Positions 25,620 through 34,308 are shown, counted from the stretch's first letter. The stretch: DNA of 64,000 nt from Flavobacterium gawalongense (GCF_007097265.1 NZ_VJZP01000005.1:62001-126000), one strand, 5' to 3'. Numbers and translations: made by a program. The notes: generated by a model from the letters alone, not told the origin.

Positions 25620-25904
25620 ATGATATATATAAATAAGCATAAAAAGAACAATTTCCAGTTTAGAGCTGATATTTTAAATTTTACTAATTTTATAAATAAA
25701 GATTGGGGTATTTCACAAAGAGTTATAAATGCTAATGTTTTGAATTTCAGAGCAGCTACAGCAAATGTGCCATTTTTTCAATTAGCAACTCAGACAGAAG
25801 ATGATGGAACTAGAATTTTAATTAAAGATACTTTCCAGAAAAATGCTTCAACTTTTGATGTTTGGCAAGCACAATTTACACTTAGATATATTTTTGGTAA
25901 ATAA
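25620..25904 (+). pseudogene. C-terminal remnant of a TonB-dependent receptor
   Basis: The 94-residue frame has no signal peptide or plug domain. Its text (FQFRADILNFTNFINKDWG, then FDVWQAQFTLRYIFGK) closely resembles the last two or three beta-strands of TonB-dependent receptors with carboxypeptidase-regulatory domains, ending with the aromatic-rich C-terminal strand. Nothing receptor-like is found in the frame upstream of about 25640. It is therefore read as a decayed 3' end left after deletion, followed by an intact terminator. It could still be translated from ATG 25620, but a lone strand pair is unlikely to work. Confidence 0.7.
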
Positions 25905-25929
25905 TTACCTGAAAAAATATCAAAAAATT

Positions 25930-25957
25930 AAAACCACGCATTAATGTGTGGTTTTTT
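25930..25957 (+). terminator. Rho-independent terminator after the receptor remnant
   Basis: AAAACCACGCA (25930-25940) pairs with TGTGTGGTTTT (25945-25955) over a TTAA loop, then T residues. Confidence 0.8.
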
Positions 25958-26001
25958 TATGCCTTTTTTTTCTTATATTTGTTAAAACAAAAACAAGTTA
26001 T

Positions 26002-26424
26002 ATGTACGAATTTATTCAAAAATTTCATTCCGGTTGGGCTTATTTAACACTTTTAGTATTAGTGATTGCAGTTGTTAATTCCTTTATTGGAATGTCTTCT
26101 AAAAAAGAATTTACTTCAAAAGACAGAAAGATTGCATTGTTTGCATTAATAGGAACACACACTCAATTATTGATTGGTTTAATTTTATATTTTGTTTCAC
26201 CATTAGGGTTAGCTTCATTAGGACAAATGTCAGATAAAGCTTTGCGTTTAACGTCATTAGAACATCCATTAATAAATATTATTGCAATTACTTTGATTAC
26301 AATAGGATGGTCAAAACATAAAAAACTCACTACAAGTGAGTCAAAATTCAAAACGTTTTCTATTTTTTATGGTTTAGGATTATTACTTATTTTAAGTAGA
26401 ATTCCATGGTCAATGTGGTTTTAA
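26002..26424 (+). CDS. Four-helix membrane protein, cytochrome-b-like, function unknown
   Basis: A 140-residue integral membrane protein with hydrophobic segments at about residues 10-30, 44-65, 85-102 and 117-135. Histidines sit near the membrane ends (FIQKFHSGWAY, LIGTHTQLLIGL, SLEHPLINI), which is why similar proteins are often called cytochrome b. Haem binding is not shown. ATG 26002 (MYEFIQKF) was chosen over an upstream in-frame start at 25948 because the latter begins inside the terminator of the previous gene. It has its own terminator downstream. Confidence 0.75.
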   Translation: MYEFIQKFHSGWAYLTLLVLVIAVVNSFIGMSSKKEFTSKDRKIALFALIGTHTQLLIGLILYFVSPLGLASLGQMSDKALRLTSLEHPLINIIAITLITIGWSKHKKLTTSESKFKTFSIFYGLGLLLILSRIPWSMWF

Positions 26425-26434
26425 AAAACCGGTT

Positions 26435-26461
26435 AAAGCTCTAGAAATAGGGCTTTTTTTA
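26435..26461 (+). terminator. Rho-independent terminator after the membrane protein
   Basis: AAAGCTCTA (26435-26443) pairs with TAGGGCTTT (26448-26456), allowing one mismatch, over a GAAA loop, then a T-run. Confidence 0.7.
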
Positions 26462-26506
26462 TCTAGGTATGGTTTTTGTAAAATAGATTTAACTAAAAAG
26501 ATAAAA

Positions 26507-26986
26507 ATGAAAAAATCAATAACATTATTTTTTTTGGTGGCAATTATTAGCATAGTCAGCAGCCAAAGTTCCTTGGATAGACAAAAAGCCACAGTACAAA
26601 AAGACACTCTCAAAAAGAGCAAAATAGCAGTTGAACAACAAGAAAACAAATTAGACTCTTTAGTTATCTCATTGGGAAAATTCAAAATCTATAAAAAAGA
26701 GGCGCATGCATCTTATTATGCCGATAAATTTAATGGAAGAAGAACTACAAGCGGCAGAAAATTTGATAACAATAAATATACTGCAGCACACAAAAAACTC
26801 CCGTTTGGAACAAAAGTGAAAGTAACCAATGAAAAAAATGGGAAGTCCGTAATTGTAGAAATTACAGATAGAGGCCCGTTTGTAAAGTCTAGAGAGATTG
26901 ACCTCTCAAAACGCGCATTTATGGATATTGCTTCCAATAAAAGCAGTGGAGGAATACTGGTAACAATAGCAGTATTGAGTAATTAA
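26507..26986 (+). CDS. RlpA-like double-psi beta-barrel protein
   Basis: A 159-residue exported protein: signal peptide (MKKSITLFFLVAIISIVSSQ), a charged linker, then a DPBB domain of the RlpA type (ASYYADKFNGRRTTSGRKFD at about residues 68-87, LPFGTKVKVTN, VEITDRGPFVKSREIDLSK). RlpA family members bind or cut denuded peptidoglycan at the septum; the DRGPF catalytic-type motif is present, but the C-terminal SPOR domain of E. coli RlpA is absent, which is usual for short forms. The stop codon directly abuts the stop of the converging CYTH gene, with no terminator in between. Confidence 0.88.
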   Translation: MKKSITLFFLVAIISIVSSQSSLDRQKATVQKDTLKKSKIAVEQQENKLDSLVISLGKFKIYKKEAHASYYADKFNGRRTTSGRKFDNNKYTAAHKKLPFGTKVKVTNEKNGKSVIVEITDRGPFVKSREIDLSKRAFMDIASNKSSGGILVTIAVLSN

Positions 26987-27454
26987 TCACCAATTTTTGT
27001 AAGGATTATTGCTTAAACAGGCATTGTAATATCGAGTGTCGCCAGTTACTTCATCCCCTAGCCAATTTGGTTTTTCAAAAGTCTCCGTTTCAGATTCAAG
27101 TTCAATTTCAGCAACAATCAATCCTTCATTTTCGCCATAAAATTCATCAACTTCAAATACATGATTTCCTCGTTTTATCTCAAAACGGGTTTTGTCGATA
27201 ACGCCTTTCTCACATAAAAGCAATAATTTTTTAGCTTCATCAAAGGGAATTTCTTTTTCCCACTCAAATCGAGACATCCCAGCATCATTTGAAACTCCTT
27301 TTATAGTCAAATATCCTTTGTTGCTTTTTATGCGTACGCGTACTGTACGTTCTGGAACCGAGCTTAAATACCCTTGTGCAATACGATTTTGGGCGAAAGC
27401 GGCTGCCTTGAACGAATCGTCTTTAACTAAAAATTTTCTTTCTATTTCAATCAT
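26987..27454 (-). CDS. CYTH-domain protein (triphosphate-tunnel metalloenzyme)
   Basis: A 155-residue protein beginning MIEIERKFLV, which contains the ExExK signature of CYTH enzymes. Further charged tunnel strands follow: RTVRVRIKSNKGYLTIKG, KTRFEIKRG, FEVDEFYGENEGLIVAEIEL. Family members hydrolyse inorganic triphosphate or nucleoside triphosphates, or act as class IV adenylate cyclases; which applies cannot be told from sequence alone. Tail-to-tail with the RlpA-like gene and divergent from dinB. Confidence 0.9.
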   Translation of the reverse strand: MIEIERKFLVKDDSFKAAAFAQNRIAQGYLSSVPERTVRVRIKSNKGYLTIKGVSNDAGMSRFEWEKEIPFDEAKKLLLLCEKGVIDKTRFEIKRGNHVFEVDEFYGENEGLIVAEIELESETETFEKPNWLGDEVTGDTRYYNACLSNNPYKNW

Positions 27455-27556
27455 TTTACCGTTGAATTTTAGATTTTAAGCTGTGTGCTAATTAGTAATT
27501 TCAAATGTATCAAATATTTTTAATTACAATTGGTTTCATTTAATATAAAACGTGCA

Positions 27557-27564
27557 TAAATTTG
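27557..27564 (+). promoter_or_regulatory. dinB -7 promoter box
   Basis: TAAATTTG ends only 4 bases before the dinB ATG, so the predicted transcript would start at or next to the start codon (leaderless). Confidence 0.45.
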
Positions 27565-27568
27565 TGTC

Positions 27569-28651
27569 ATGTCCGAAATAATTCCAAATAGAAAAATCAT
27601 ACACGTTGACATGGATGCTTTCTATGCTTCGGTAGAGCAAATGGATAATCCGGCATTGCGAGGAAAACCTATTGCCGTAGGAGGCTCTGAAAACCGAGGG
27701 GTAGTGGCAGCGGCAAGTTATGAAGCGAGGAAATTTGGAGTTCGTAGTGCTATAAGTGGAGTTATGGCCAAGAAAAACTGCCCGGAACTCATTTTCGTAA
27801 AACCACGATTTGACCGGTATAAGGAGATTTCAACTAAGATTCACAAAATTTTTCATGACTATACGGATTTGGTAGAGCCATTGTCTCTTGATGAGGCCTA
27901 TTTAGATGTTACCAATAACAAAAAAGGGAATCCTAGCGCTACTTTATTGGCACAGGAAATAAGACAGCGCATTTTCAGCGAAGTAGGTTTGACGGCTTCG
28001 GCTGGAATATCGGTCAATAAGTTTGTGGCTAAAATTGCCAGTGATTATAATAAACCCAACGGACAAAAAACGGTTAATCCAGATGAAGTCATTTCATTTC
28101 TGGAGGAATTGCCCATTCGGAAATTTCATGGTGTTGGAAAAGTCACCACCGAAAAGATGTATCAACTGGGAATTTTTACCGGAGTAGAATTAAAAAGTAA
28201 ATCATTAGAGTTTTTGGAGAAACATTTCGGGAAGTCAGGAGGTTTCTATTTTAATGTTGTGAGAGGGATCCATAATAGTGAAGTAAAATCAAATCGAATT
28301 ACAAAGTCAGTTGCGGCAGAACATACTTTTGATGTCAATCTCTCTTCTGAAATTTACATGTTAGAGCAGCTTGGGAATATTGCAAATGCATTAGAAAGAA
28401 GATTAAAAAAATACAATGTTGCGGGGAAAACAATCACATTAAAAATTAAATACAGTGATTTTACGCAACAAACCCGTAGCAAAACTTTGCCTTATTTTAT
28501 TTCTGATAAAGCATTGATATCAGAAGTCGTAAAAGAACTGTTGTATCAAGAACGGATGAAAGATTCCGTCAGATTACTGGGAATTTCTTTAAGTAATTTA
28601 AATACTGAAGAGAAGAAATTTGTTGTCGTACAGTTAAAATTTGACTTTTAA
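27569..28651 (+). CDS. dinB: DNA polymerase IV
   Basis: Y-family translesion polymerase. The 360-residue protein has the palm motif HVDMDAFYASVEQMDNP (residues ~11-27), the steric region YEARKFGVRSA, the catalytic SLDEAYLDVT (about 106-115), the HhH/thumb (KFHGVGKVTTEKMYQLGI) and a little-finger domain. It has a reduced C-terminus (KKFVVVQLKFDF); I see no clear beta-clamp peptide of the QLxLF form, though VVQLKFDF could serve. It is divergent from the CYTH gene. No LexA-like palindrome was recognised in the promoter. Confidence 0.95.
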   Translation: MSEIIPNRKIIHVDMDAFYASVEQMDNPALRGKPIAVGGSENRGVVAAASYEARKFGVRSAISGVMAKKNCPELIFVKPRFDRYKEISTKIHKIFHDYTDLVEPLSLDEAYLDVTNNKKGNPSATLLAQEIRQRIFSEVGLTASAGISVNKFVAKIASDYNKPNGQKTVNPDEVISFLEELPIRKFHGVGKVTTEKMYQLGIFTGVELKSKSLEFLEKHFGKSGGFYFNVVRGIHNSEVKSNRITKSVAAEHTFDVNLSSEIYMLEQLGNIANALERRLKKYNVAGKTITLKIKYSDFTQQTRSKTLPYFISDKALISEVVKELLYQERMKDSVRLLGISLSNLNTEEKKFVVVQLKFDF

Positions 28652-28718
28652 TTAATAATGGGTACGTTCAACAATGGTTAAAGTCTGAAATTTGTTGTTT
28701 TGTTTTTATAAATAAAAT

Positions 28719-28726
28719 TACATTTG
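28719..28726 (+). promoter_or_regulatory. -7 promoter box for the PAS gene
   Basis: TACATTTG matches TAnnTTTG, 20 bases before the ATG at 28747. A TTG at 28695-28697 lies 21 bases upstream and could be the -33 element. Confidence 0.45.
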
Positions 28727-28746
28727 GTTCTTGAAGATAAAATATC

Positions 28747-29262
28747 ATGAATAATTTTAGACAATATGAAGAGGCTATTGCTAAGTATCACAAATGCTTA
28801 AGCATAAAAACACTTCCAGTTTTTTCTTGGGATTTCCATCATGAATTTTTACATGAATTAAAGAATTCCTTTTTGGATTTAAGTAAACTGAATTCTATTG
28901 CTTCCCAAAATAAATGGATTCAGAACAATTGGGATTTAAAAACAAGGATCAAAGAGGAAGTAATAATTGTAACGGATGCCAAATTGAGTATCGTTTTTGC
29001 TTCTCATAACATGGTAAAAATGAATGGCTATGCATCAGCGGAAGTTGTGGGTAAAAGTCCTAAGATGTTTCAAGGTCAAGAGACTAATTTAGATACTTCG
29101 AATGAAATTCGTAAAGCTATCGAGTTAAAACTACCATTCGAAAAAACGGTTTTAAATTATAAAAAAAACGGAGAAACGTATCTTTGTGAGATAAAAGCAT
29201 TTCCAATTTTTAATGCAAAAGGGGAATTATCACACTTTATCGCTTTTGAAAAAGCGGCATAA
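28747..29262 (+). CDS. Single PAS-domain protein
   Basis: A 171-residue soluble protein. The N-terminal 75 residues are unrecognised and helical. The C-terminal PAS domain (about residues 75-168) shows VTDAKLSIVFASHNMVKMNG, AEVVGKSPKMFQGQETN, and ETYLCEIKAFPIFNAKGEL, SHFIAFEKAA, a pattern close to the LOV-like PAS class in which the NCRFLQ flavin-cysteine motif would occupy the SPKMFQGQ position. The photoactive cysteine is absent, so blue-light adduct chemistry is not expected. There is no output domain, so it may act through a partner. Monocistronic with a terminator. Confidence 0.82.
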   Translation: MNNFRQYEEAIAKYHKCLSIKTLPVFSWDFHHEFLHELKNSFLDLSKLNSIASQNKWIQNNWDLKTRIKEEVIIVTDAKLSIVFASHNMVKMNGYASAEVVGKSPKMFQGQETNLDTSNEIRKAIELKLPFEKTVLNYKKNGETYLCEIKAFPIFNAKGELSHFIAFEKAA

Positions 29263-29268
29263 ACGAAC

Positions 29269-29298
29269 AAAACCCTTCCGTAGTTAGAAAGGGTTTTT
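29269..29298 (+). terminator. Terminator after the PAS gene
   Basis: AAAACCCTT (29269-29277) pairs with AAGGGTTTT (29289-29297), followed by T. The stem is symmetric and may also serve the converging minus-strand gene. Confidence 0.75.
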
Positions 29299-29322
29299 GT
29301 TACTGAAATATTTTTTATTGAA

Positions 29323-30096
29323 TTAGTCTTTACTGGACAGTTTGGATAGTAATCTTAGGAACTCAATGTATAACCAAACTAAAGTAATCATCAATCCCAT
29401 AGCTCCATACCATTCCATGTATTTTGGCATTTTTTGTTCGGCTCCTTTTTCTATTCGATCAAAATCCAAGAACAAATTCAAAGCGGCAATAATAATTACA
29501 AAAATACTGATTCCAATACTCATCGTCGAGTTGCCGTGATGTACAGGGACAAAGCTGGTAAACATAGAAAACAACCAAGATATCAGGTAATAAGTCGCAA
29601 TGGCAAGTGTAGCTGCCACAACAACTGATTTGAACTGCTCTGTTACTTTTACAATTTTATATTTATACAATCCCAAGCAAACCATAAAAGTCACAAATGT
29701 TGCCCCAACGGCTTGAATCACAATCCCGGGATACATAGCTTCAAATATCGCCGAAATTCCACCGATGAATAACCCTTCAAATAAGGCATAGCCAGGAGCT
29801 AAATATGGAGAATATTGCGGTTTGAAAGCAGAGATTACTACTAAAACAAGTCCAATGATAGCACCGCCAATTGCCGGAACCATTGGGTTCATGCCATTAA
29901 AAGTCAACCGCCAAATTACCGTTGCTGAAGCCGTAAGAAGTAAAAATAGAATTAAACTCTTATTGACAGTTCCTGACAAAGTCATTTCTTGATCGTAATC
30001 AATTAGAGTTGCTTGATGTACTTCGTCTTTTTTTGAAACTGCTGTTGACGAAAAAGTTTTATTATTTAAAAATGGATTTTTAGAATTGAAATTCAT
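29323..30096 (-). CDS. Bax inhibitor-1/YccA-family membrane protein
   Basis: A 257-residue protein with a roughly 45-residue soluble N-terminus and seven hydrophobic segments from about residue 45 on (KSLILFLLLTASATVIWRL, PAIGGAIIGLVLVVISAF, YALFEGLFIGGISAIFEAMY, and so on). The GLFIGGIS and SLVWLYIEFLRLLSKLSSKD regions match the large YccA/BI-1-type family, including the C-terminal Asp-containing stretches (LFLDFDRIEKGAEQKMPKYM). Some members leak calcium or protons. The role in this organism is unknown. It is a single-gene unit. Confidence 0.88.
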   Translation of the reverse strand: MNFNSKNPFLNNKTFSSTAVSKKDEVHQATLIDYDQEMTLSGTVNKSLILFLLLTASATVIWRLTFNGMNPMVPAIGGAIIGLVLVVISAFKPQYSPYLAPGYALFEGLFIGGISAIFEAMYPGIVIQAVGATFVTFMVCLGLYKYKIVKVTEQFKSVVVAATLAIATYYLISWLFSMFTSFVPVHHGNSTMSIGISIFVIIIAALNLFLDFDRIEKGAEQKMPKYMEWYGAMGLMITLVWLYIEFLRLLSKLSSKD

Positions 30097-30218
30097 AGTT
30101 GGTCTGATTTTTTGTTCATCAAATATAAATTTTATTTTGCAGAAGAATGTTTAATTGTTCTTAATTTTTTTCAAATGAAAATGGAGGTATTTTCACGTTT
30201 AGATTAAAATCATAAAAA

Positions 30219-30250
30219 AATCCGTCCAGTTTGTTAACGGGACGGATTAA
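30219..30250 (-). terminator. Terminator of the pyk operon
   Basis: On the minus strand a GC-rich stem (AATCCGTCC at 30219-30227 with GGACGGATT ending at 30248) is followed by a seven-base T-run. Confidence 0.8.
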
Positions 30251-30271
30251 TATATTCAAAATAACTTAAAA

Positions 30272-31702
30272 CTATTCTATTTCAGAAACTCTCAAGGTGT
30301 TTACCATTCCTTTATCTTTAATAGGCATTGCTGCTAAATTGATAAGAAAATCGCCTTTTTGAACAAAGCCTTTTTGTTTTACAATTTCGTTTATGTCAGT
30401 CACAGTATCATCAGTACTTACTGTTTTTTCATAGAAAAAAGATTTCACACCCCATAATAAATTTAGTTGTGTAAGGATTCTTTTATTAGATGTAAAAACT
30501 AAAATATGTGAATTTGGTCTCCAAGCCGAAATTTGGAAAGCGGTATAACCACTATTAGTTAATGTACAAATAGCTTTCGCTTTGATAACATTAGCCATAG
30601 TTGCAGCATGATGACAGATCGTTTTTGTAATAAAACGTTTTGTTTTTATCTGTGGCGTATTTTGTGGTACTTGAATAAGCGGAGAATCCTCAACTGCTTC
30701 AATGATCTGAGTCATTTTTTGAATTACTTGAACCGGATAATTACCAGTAGCAGTTTCTCCAGAAAGCATTACAGCATCTGCACCATCCATAACTGAGTTT
30801 GCGACGTCATTTACCTCTGCACGTGTTGGCGTAAGGCTGGTGATCATTGTTTCCATCATTTGCGTAGCAACGATAACCGGGATACGAGCTGTTTTAGCTC
30901 TGCGAATCAATTCTTTTTGAACTAAAGGGACTTCATGAGCAGGAAGTTCAACTCCTAAATCTCCACGAGCAACCATCAAAGCGTCACAATACGCAACAAT
31001 TTTGTCAATATTTTCTAATGCTTCTGGCATTTCTATTTTGGCAACAATTGGAATTTTATATTCTGAATGTTCTGCAATTAATTCCTGTAAGTCTTGCAAA
31101 TCTCTTGGTGTTTTTACAAATGATAATGCAATCCAATCTACATTTTGTCCAATAGCAAAAATAGCATCTGCAATATCTTTCTCAGTCATTGCAGGAAGAG
31201 ATATTTTTGTATTTGGTAGATTTACTCCTTTTTTAGATTTCAATTCACCACCTTGAATTACTCTTGCTATAACTTCTGATTTTTTATCAGTCTCAACGAT
31301 TTCGAAAATAAGTTTTCCATCATCAAGCAAAATTCTTTCCCCTGGATTTACATCATTTGGAAAGTTTTGGTATTTCATGAATACTTTTTTTGCAGTTCCA
31401 AGAATATCTTCGGCTGTAGTAAATGTAATTAAGTCTCCATCATGTACAACAACCCCTTCTTCCATAACTCCTACACGAAGTTTAGGTCCTTGTAAATCCC
31501 CTAGGATTGCAGTAGTGTAGCCAAACTCTTCGTTTAGACCTCGTATCAGATTTATTTTTTCTTTTACATCTTCGTAGTCAGCATGTGAAAAATTAACTCT
31601 AAACACATTTACACCTGCGTCAATCATGTCTTTTATGATTTCTCTAGTACTGCATGCAGGCCCAAGTGTGGCTACAATTTTAGTTTTTTTGTTTGTAAGC
31701 AT
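30272..31702 (-). CDS. pyk: Pyruvate kinase
   Basis: Converts PEP and ADP to pyruvate and ATP, the last step of glycolysis. The 476-residue protein has TKIVATLGPACSTREII at the N-terminus, ILGDLQGPKLRVG, the active-site signature IPIVAKIEMPEAL (Lys and Glu, around residue 215-227), MVARGDLGVELP, and the metal/phosphate-binding region MMETMITSLTPTRAEVNDVANSVMDGADAVMLSGETATG. The last ~120 residues form the regulatory C domain. It starts 6 bases after the IPExxxVDY gene, so the two share a transcript. A 12-mer upstream of that unit (32278-32289) matches the gdhA palindrome. Confidence 0.97.
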   Translation of the reverse strand: MLTNKKTKIVATLGPACSTREIIKDMIDAGVNVFRVNFSHADYEDVKEKINLIRGLNEEFGYTTAILGDLQGPKLRVGVMEEGVVVHDGDLITFTTAEDILGTAKKVFMKYQNFPNDVNPGERILLDDGKLIFEIVETDKKSEVIARVIQGGELKSKKGVNLPNTKISLPAMTEKDIADAIFAIGQNVDWIALSFVKTPRDLQDLQELIAEHSEYKIPIVAKIEMPEALENIDKIVAYCDALMVARGDLGVELPAHEVPLVQKELIRRAKTARIPVIVATQMMETMITSLTPTRAEVNDVANSVMDGADAVMLSGETATGNYPVQVIQKMTQIIEAVEDSPLIQVPQNTPQIKTKRFITKTICHHAATMANVIKAKAICTLTNSGYTAFQISAWRPNSHILVFTSNKRILTQLNLLWGVKSFFYEKTVSTDDTVTDINEIVKQKGFVQKGDFLINLAAMPIKDKGMVNTLRVSEIE

Positions 31703-31707
31703 TGGTA

Positions 31708-32196
31708 TTAAAAAATTAAATTGTTTTTTGATTTGATTTGATTTATATCTACTGTATAAAGGGTAGATATGCTATCGATTTTATTTAATATGGTCTGTAT
31801 TTTTGATACACTCCTTGTATCTTCAACATTCTCTATTTTTAAGAAATAATCTACTTTTTTAAACTCAGGAAGTAAAAAGACCTTTGTTGAGACTTCCATT
31901 GTAACATTTGAAAATAAATTTTGGCTAATTCCCTTTTTCTGTTGAATAACCTCATTTTTATTTTGAATCAAATTCCAAGTGATTGCTTTTTCATTATCAT
32001 AATAATAGAATCTTGAAAAATTTGTTTCTCCTTCTTCTATATTAATCTGAATTTCATTCTTGCTTTTGCTTAAATTTATTGGCAATAATTGATTAATAAA
32101 AAAAGCCAATCTATAGTCTTCTAATGAAGTGTGAATAGCAATGAGATAATAATCTATTTCGTCAAATTCTCCAAGATCCAGTTTGTGAATAGCCAT
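31708..32196 (-). CDS. IPExxxVDY-family protein
   Basis: A 162-residue protein of a family restricted, as far as I know, to Bacteroidota and named after its motif, which here reads LPEFKKVDY (about residues 111-119), with Leu in place of Ile. The N-terminus (MAIHKLDLGEFDEIDYYLIAIHT) and FFINQLLPINLSKSKNEI are also family-like. Function unknown. Its placement directly before pyk, with 5 bases between them, and after rnc/fabF/acpP is a recurring flavobacterial arrangement from memory, hinting at a housekeeping role. Confidence 0.85.
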   Translation of the reverse strand: MAIHKLDLGEFDEIDYYLIAIHTSLEDYRLAFFINQLLPINLSKSKNEIQINIEEGETNFSRFYYYDNEKAITWNLIQNKNEVIQQKKGISQNLFSNVTMEVSTKVFLLPEFKKVDYFLKIENVEDTRSVSKIQTILNKIDSISTLYTVDINQIKSKNNLIF

Positions 32197-32277
32197 TTCA
32201 TGAAAAAATAAGTTGTAAATATAGTATTTCTATTGAAGTTCTGACCTACTTAAATAGGATGTTTTTGTTAATTTATC

Positions 32278-32289
32278 AACGAAAACGTT
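32278..32289. promoter_or_regulatory. AACGAAAACGTT site upstream of the pyk unit
   Basis: This 12-mer is identical to bases 813-824 in front of gdhA. It lies about 82 bases upstream of the IPExxxVDY gene. Shared control of gdhA and pyk by one regulator is inferred. Confidence 0.35.
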
Positions 32290-32309
32290 ATAGGTTTAAG
32301 AAAATGATG

Positions 32310-33050
32310 TTATTTTCTATCCATTTTTTCTTGAAATGCAAAATAAGCGCGTTGGGATGCTTTTTCTTCTGCCTTCTTTTTAGATGTTGCTCTGGCTTTT
32401 GCAATTACTTTATCATCAATGCTGAGTTTAACCCCAAACAAGCGTTGTCCATCTATTGCATTGTCCTCAAAAATATCATAATGAAATATTTTCTTCTCTT
32501 TTTGACACCATTCTATAATCAAGCTTTTATAGCTGATTACTTTTCCTTCCAGCCTGGCAATATCTACATAGGGGATAATAACTCTTTTCTGAATGAATTT
32601 TTCACAGTAGACATAACCTCTGTCTAAATAGATTGCTCCAATTAGCGATTCAAAGATATTACCGTGTATGTTTTCGCCAAAATGTTGTAACGGCACTTTG
32701 CTTTCTATATACTGAACCAGATTTAAATCTTTTCCTAATTCGTTCAGGTGTTCCCTGCTTACAATTTTCGAACGCATTTTAGTCAAATAACCTTCGTCTC
32801 CCGCTGGTGCTTTGCTGAATAAATGTGCTGCAATCACAGCGCTTAGCATGGCGTCGCCTAGAAATTCCAATCGTTCGTAGTTGATAGGATTTCCTAAAAC
32901 ATCCAGTCGATTTGAGGAACGGTGTGTGAAGGCTTTTTTATAGTAATCCAGATTGTCTGGAGCGAAGCCCAAAATTTTCTGAATAGAATCAAAAAAAATC
33001 CCGTCTTCTAGAGAACGGGATTTCGAAAATATTTTTCTAATTATACGCAT
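32310..33050 (-). CDS. rnc: Ribonuclease III
   Basis: Double-stranded-RNA endonuclease for rRNA and mRNA processing. The 246-residue protein has a catalytic domain with YERLEFLGDAMLSAVIAAHL (signature, about residues 59-78) and the second acidic cluster GNIFESLIGAIYLDRGY (about 131-147), followed by a dsRNA-binding domain from about residue 165 to the end (FGVKLSIDDKVIAKARATSKKKAEEKASQRA). It starts 4 bases after fabF and forms an acpP-fabF-rnc series, a conserved bacterial arrangement. Confidence 0.95.
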   Translation of the reverse strand: MRIIRKIFSKSRSLEDGIFFDSIQKILGFAPDNLDYYKKAFTHRSSNRLDVLGNPINYERLEFLGDAMLSAVIAAHLFSKAPAGDEGYLTKMRSKIVSREHLNELGKDLNLVQYIESKVPLQHFGENIHGNIFESLIGAIYLDRGYVYCEKFIQKRVIIPYVDIARLEGKVISYKSLIIEWCQKEKKIFHYDIFEDNAIDGQRLFGVKLSIDDKVIAKARATSKKKAEEKASQRAYFAFQEKMDRK

Positions 33051-33054
33051 ATAA

Positions 33055-34308
33055 TTAGATGTCTAATTTTTTAACCAATACACAAGCATTGTGTCCTCCA
33101 AAACCAAAAGTGTTACTCATGACAACATTCATTTCTCTTTTTTGAGGAACGTTGAACGTAAAGTTTAATTTAGAGTCAATGTTTTCATCATCGGTAAAAT
33201 GATTTATTGTAGGAGGAACTATTCCGTGTTTCATGGAAAGTATAGAGGATATGGTTTCAATTGCGCCTGCAGCACCAAGTAAATGGCCCGTCATTGATTT
33301 TGTTGAATTTAAATTCATAGTGTAAGCATGTTCGCCAAAAACATGCAATATTGCTTTAGATTCTGCAATATCACCAAGTGGCGTTGAAGTTCCATGCATA
33401 TTTACACCATCAACATCACTGGCTTGTAAACCAGCATCTCTCAAACAATTCAACATTACATTTTTGGCGCCTAATCCTTCAGGATGTGGTGCGGTAATAT
33501 GATATGCATCTGCGGACATTCCGCCACCGCCAATTTCGCAATAAATTTTTGCGCCACGAGCAACAGCATGTTCGTATTCTTCAAGGATTAAAGCGCCGGC
33601 TCCTTCACCCAGAATAAATCCATCTCTGTCTTTATCCATCGGTCTGGATGCGGTTTTTGGATCGTCATTTCGAGTGGATAAAGCATGCAAAGCATTAAAT
33701 CCGCCCATACCTGCTATAGTTACAGCAGCTTCAGAACCTCCAGTTACCATTGCATCTGCATGACCTAATCTAATATAATTGAACGCGTCAATAATTGCAT
33801 TTGTAGAAGAAGCACAAGCAGAAACGGTAGCGAAGTTTGGACCTCTAAAACCGTATTTTATTGAAATATGTCCACAAGCAATATCCGAAATCATTTTTGG
33901 AATAAAGAAAGGATTGAATCGAGGTGTTCCGTCACCTTTAGCATATTCCAGCATTTCAATTTGAAACGTTTCTAAGCCACCAATTCCTGAACCCCAAATA
34001 ACGCCAACTCTGTCTTTATCTAATTTTTCAAAATTGAAACCAGCATCAAGTACAGCTTCATCAGATGAAACCATGGCATACTGTGCATAGCGGTCCATCT
34101 TTCTGGCTTCTTTTCTGTCTATAAAGTCCTCAACATTAAAATTTTTCAATTCGCATGCAAATTGAGTTTTAAATTTTGAAGCATCAAAATAAGTTATTGG
34201 TGCAGCTCCACTAACGCCGTTAATGAGGCCATTCCAATACTCTTCAATGTTATTTCCAATAGGAGTAAGAGCACCTAAACCTGTTACAACAACTCGTCTT
34301 AATACCAT
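33055..34308 (-). CDS. fabF: Beta-ketoacyl-ACP synthase II
   Basis: Condenses malonyl-ACP with acyl-ACP in type II fatty-acid elongation. The 417-residue protein begins with the family's VVVTGLGALTPIGN. The catalytic triad is visible: Cys in TVSACASSTNAIIDA (about residue 163), His in NMHGTSTPLGD (about 303) and His in STKSMTGHLLGAAGA (about 340). It lies between acpP (its carrier) and rnc. The 180-base gap to acpP holds a hairpin and the acpP terminator, which probably make ACP more abundant than FabF. Confidence 0.96.
   Translation of the reverse strand: MVLRRVVVTGLGALTPIGNNIEEYWNGLINGVSGAAPITYFDASKFKTQFACELKNFNVEDFIDRKEARKMDRYAQYAMVSSDEAVLDAGFNFEKLDKDRVGVIWGSGIGGLETFQIEMLEYAKGDGTPRFNPFFIPKMISDIACGHISIKYGFRGPNFATVSACASSTNAIIDAFNYIRLGHADAMVTGGSEAAVTIAGMGGFNALHALSTRNDDPKTASRPMDKDRDGFILGEGAGALILEEYEHAVARGAKIYCEIGGGGMSADAYHITAPHPEGLGAKNVMLNCLRDAGLQASDVDGVNMHGTSTPLGDIAESKAILHVFGEHAYTMNLNSTKSMTGHLLGAAGAIETISSILSMKHGIVPPTINHFTDDENIDSKLNFTFNVPQKREMNVVMSNTFGFGGHNACVLVKKLDI

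Noticed and set aside
28747..29262. LOV photoreceptor
   Set aside because: The PAS domain lacks the flavin-adduct cysteine at the expected position, so light sensing by that chemistry is not supported.
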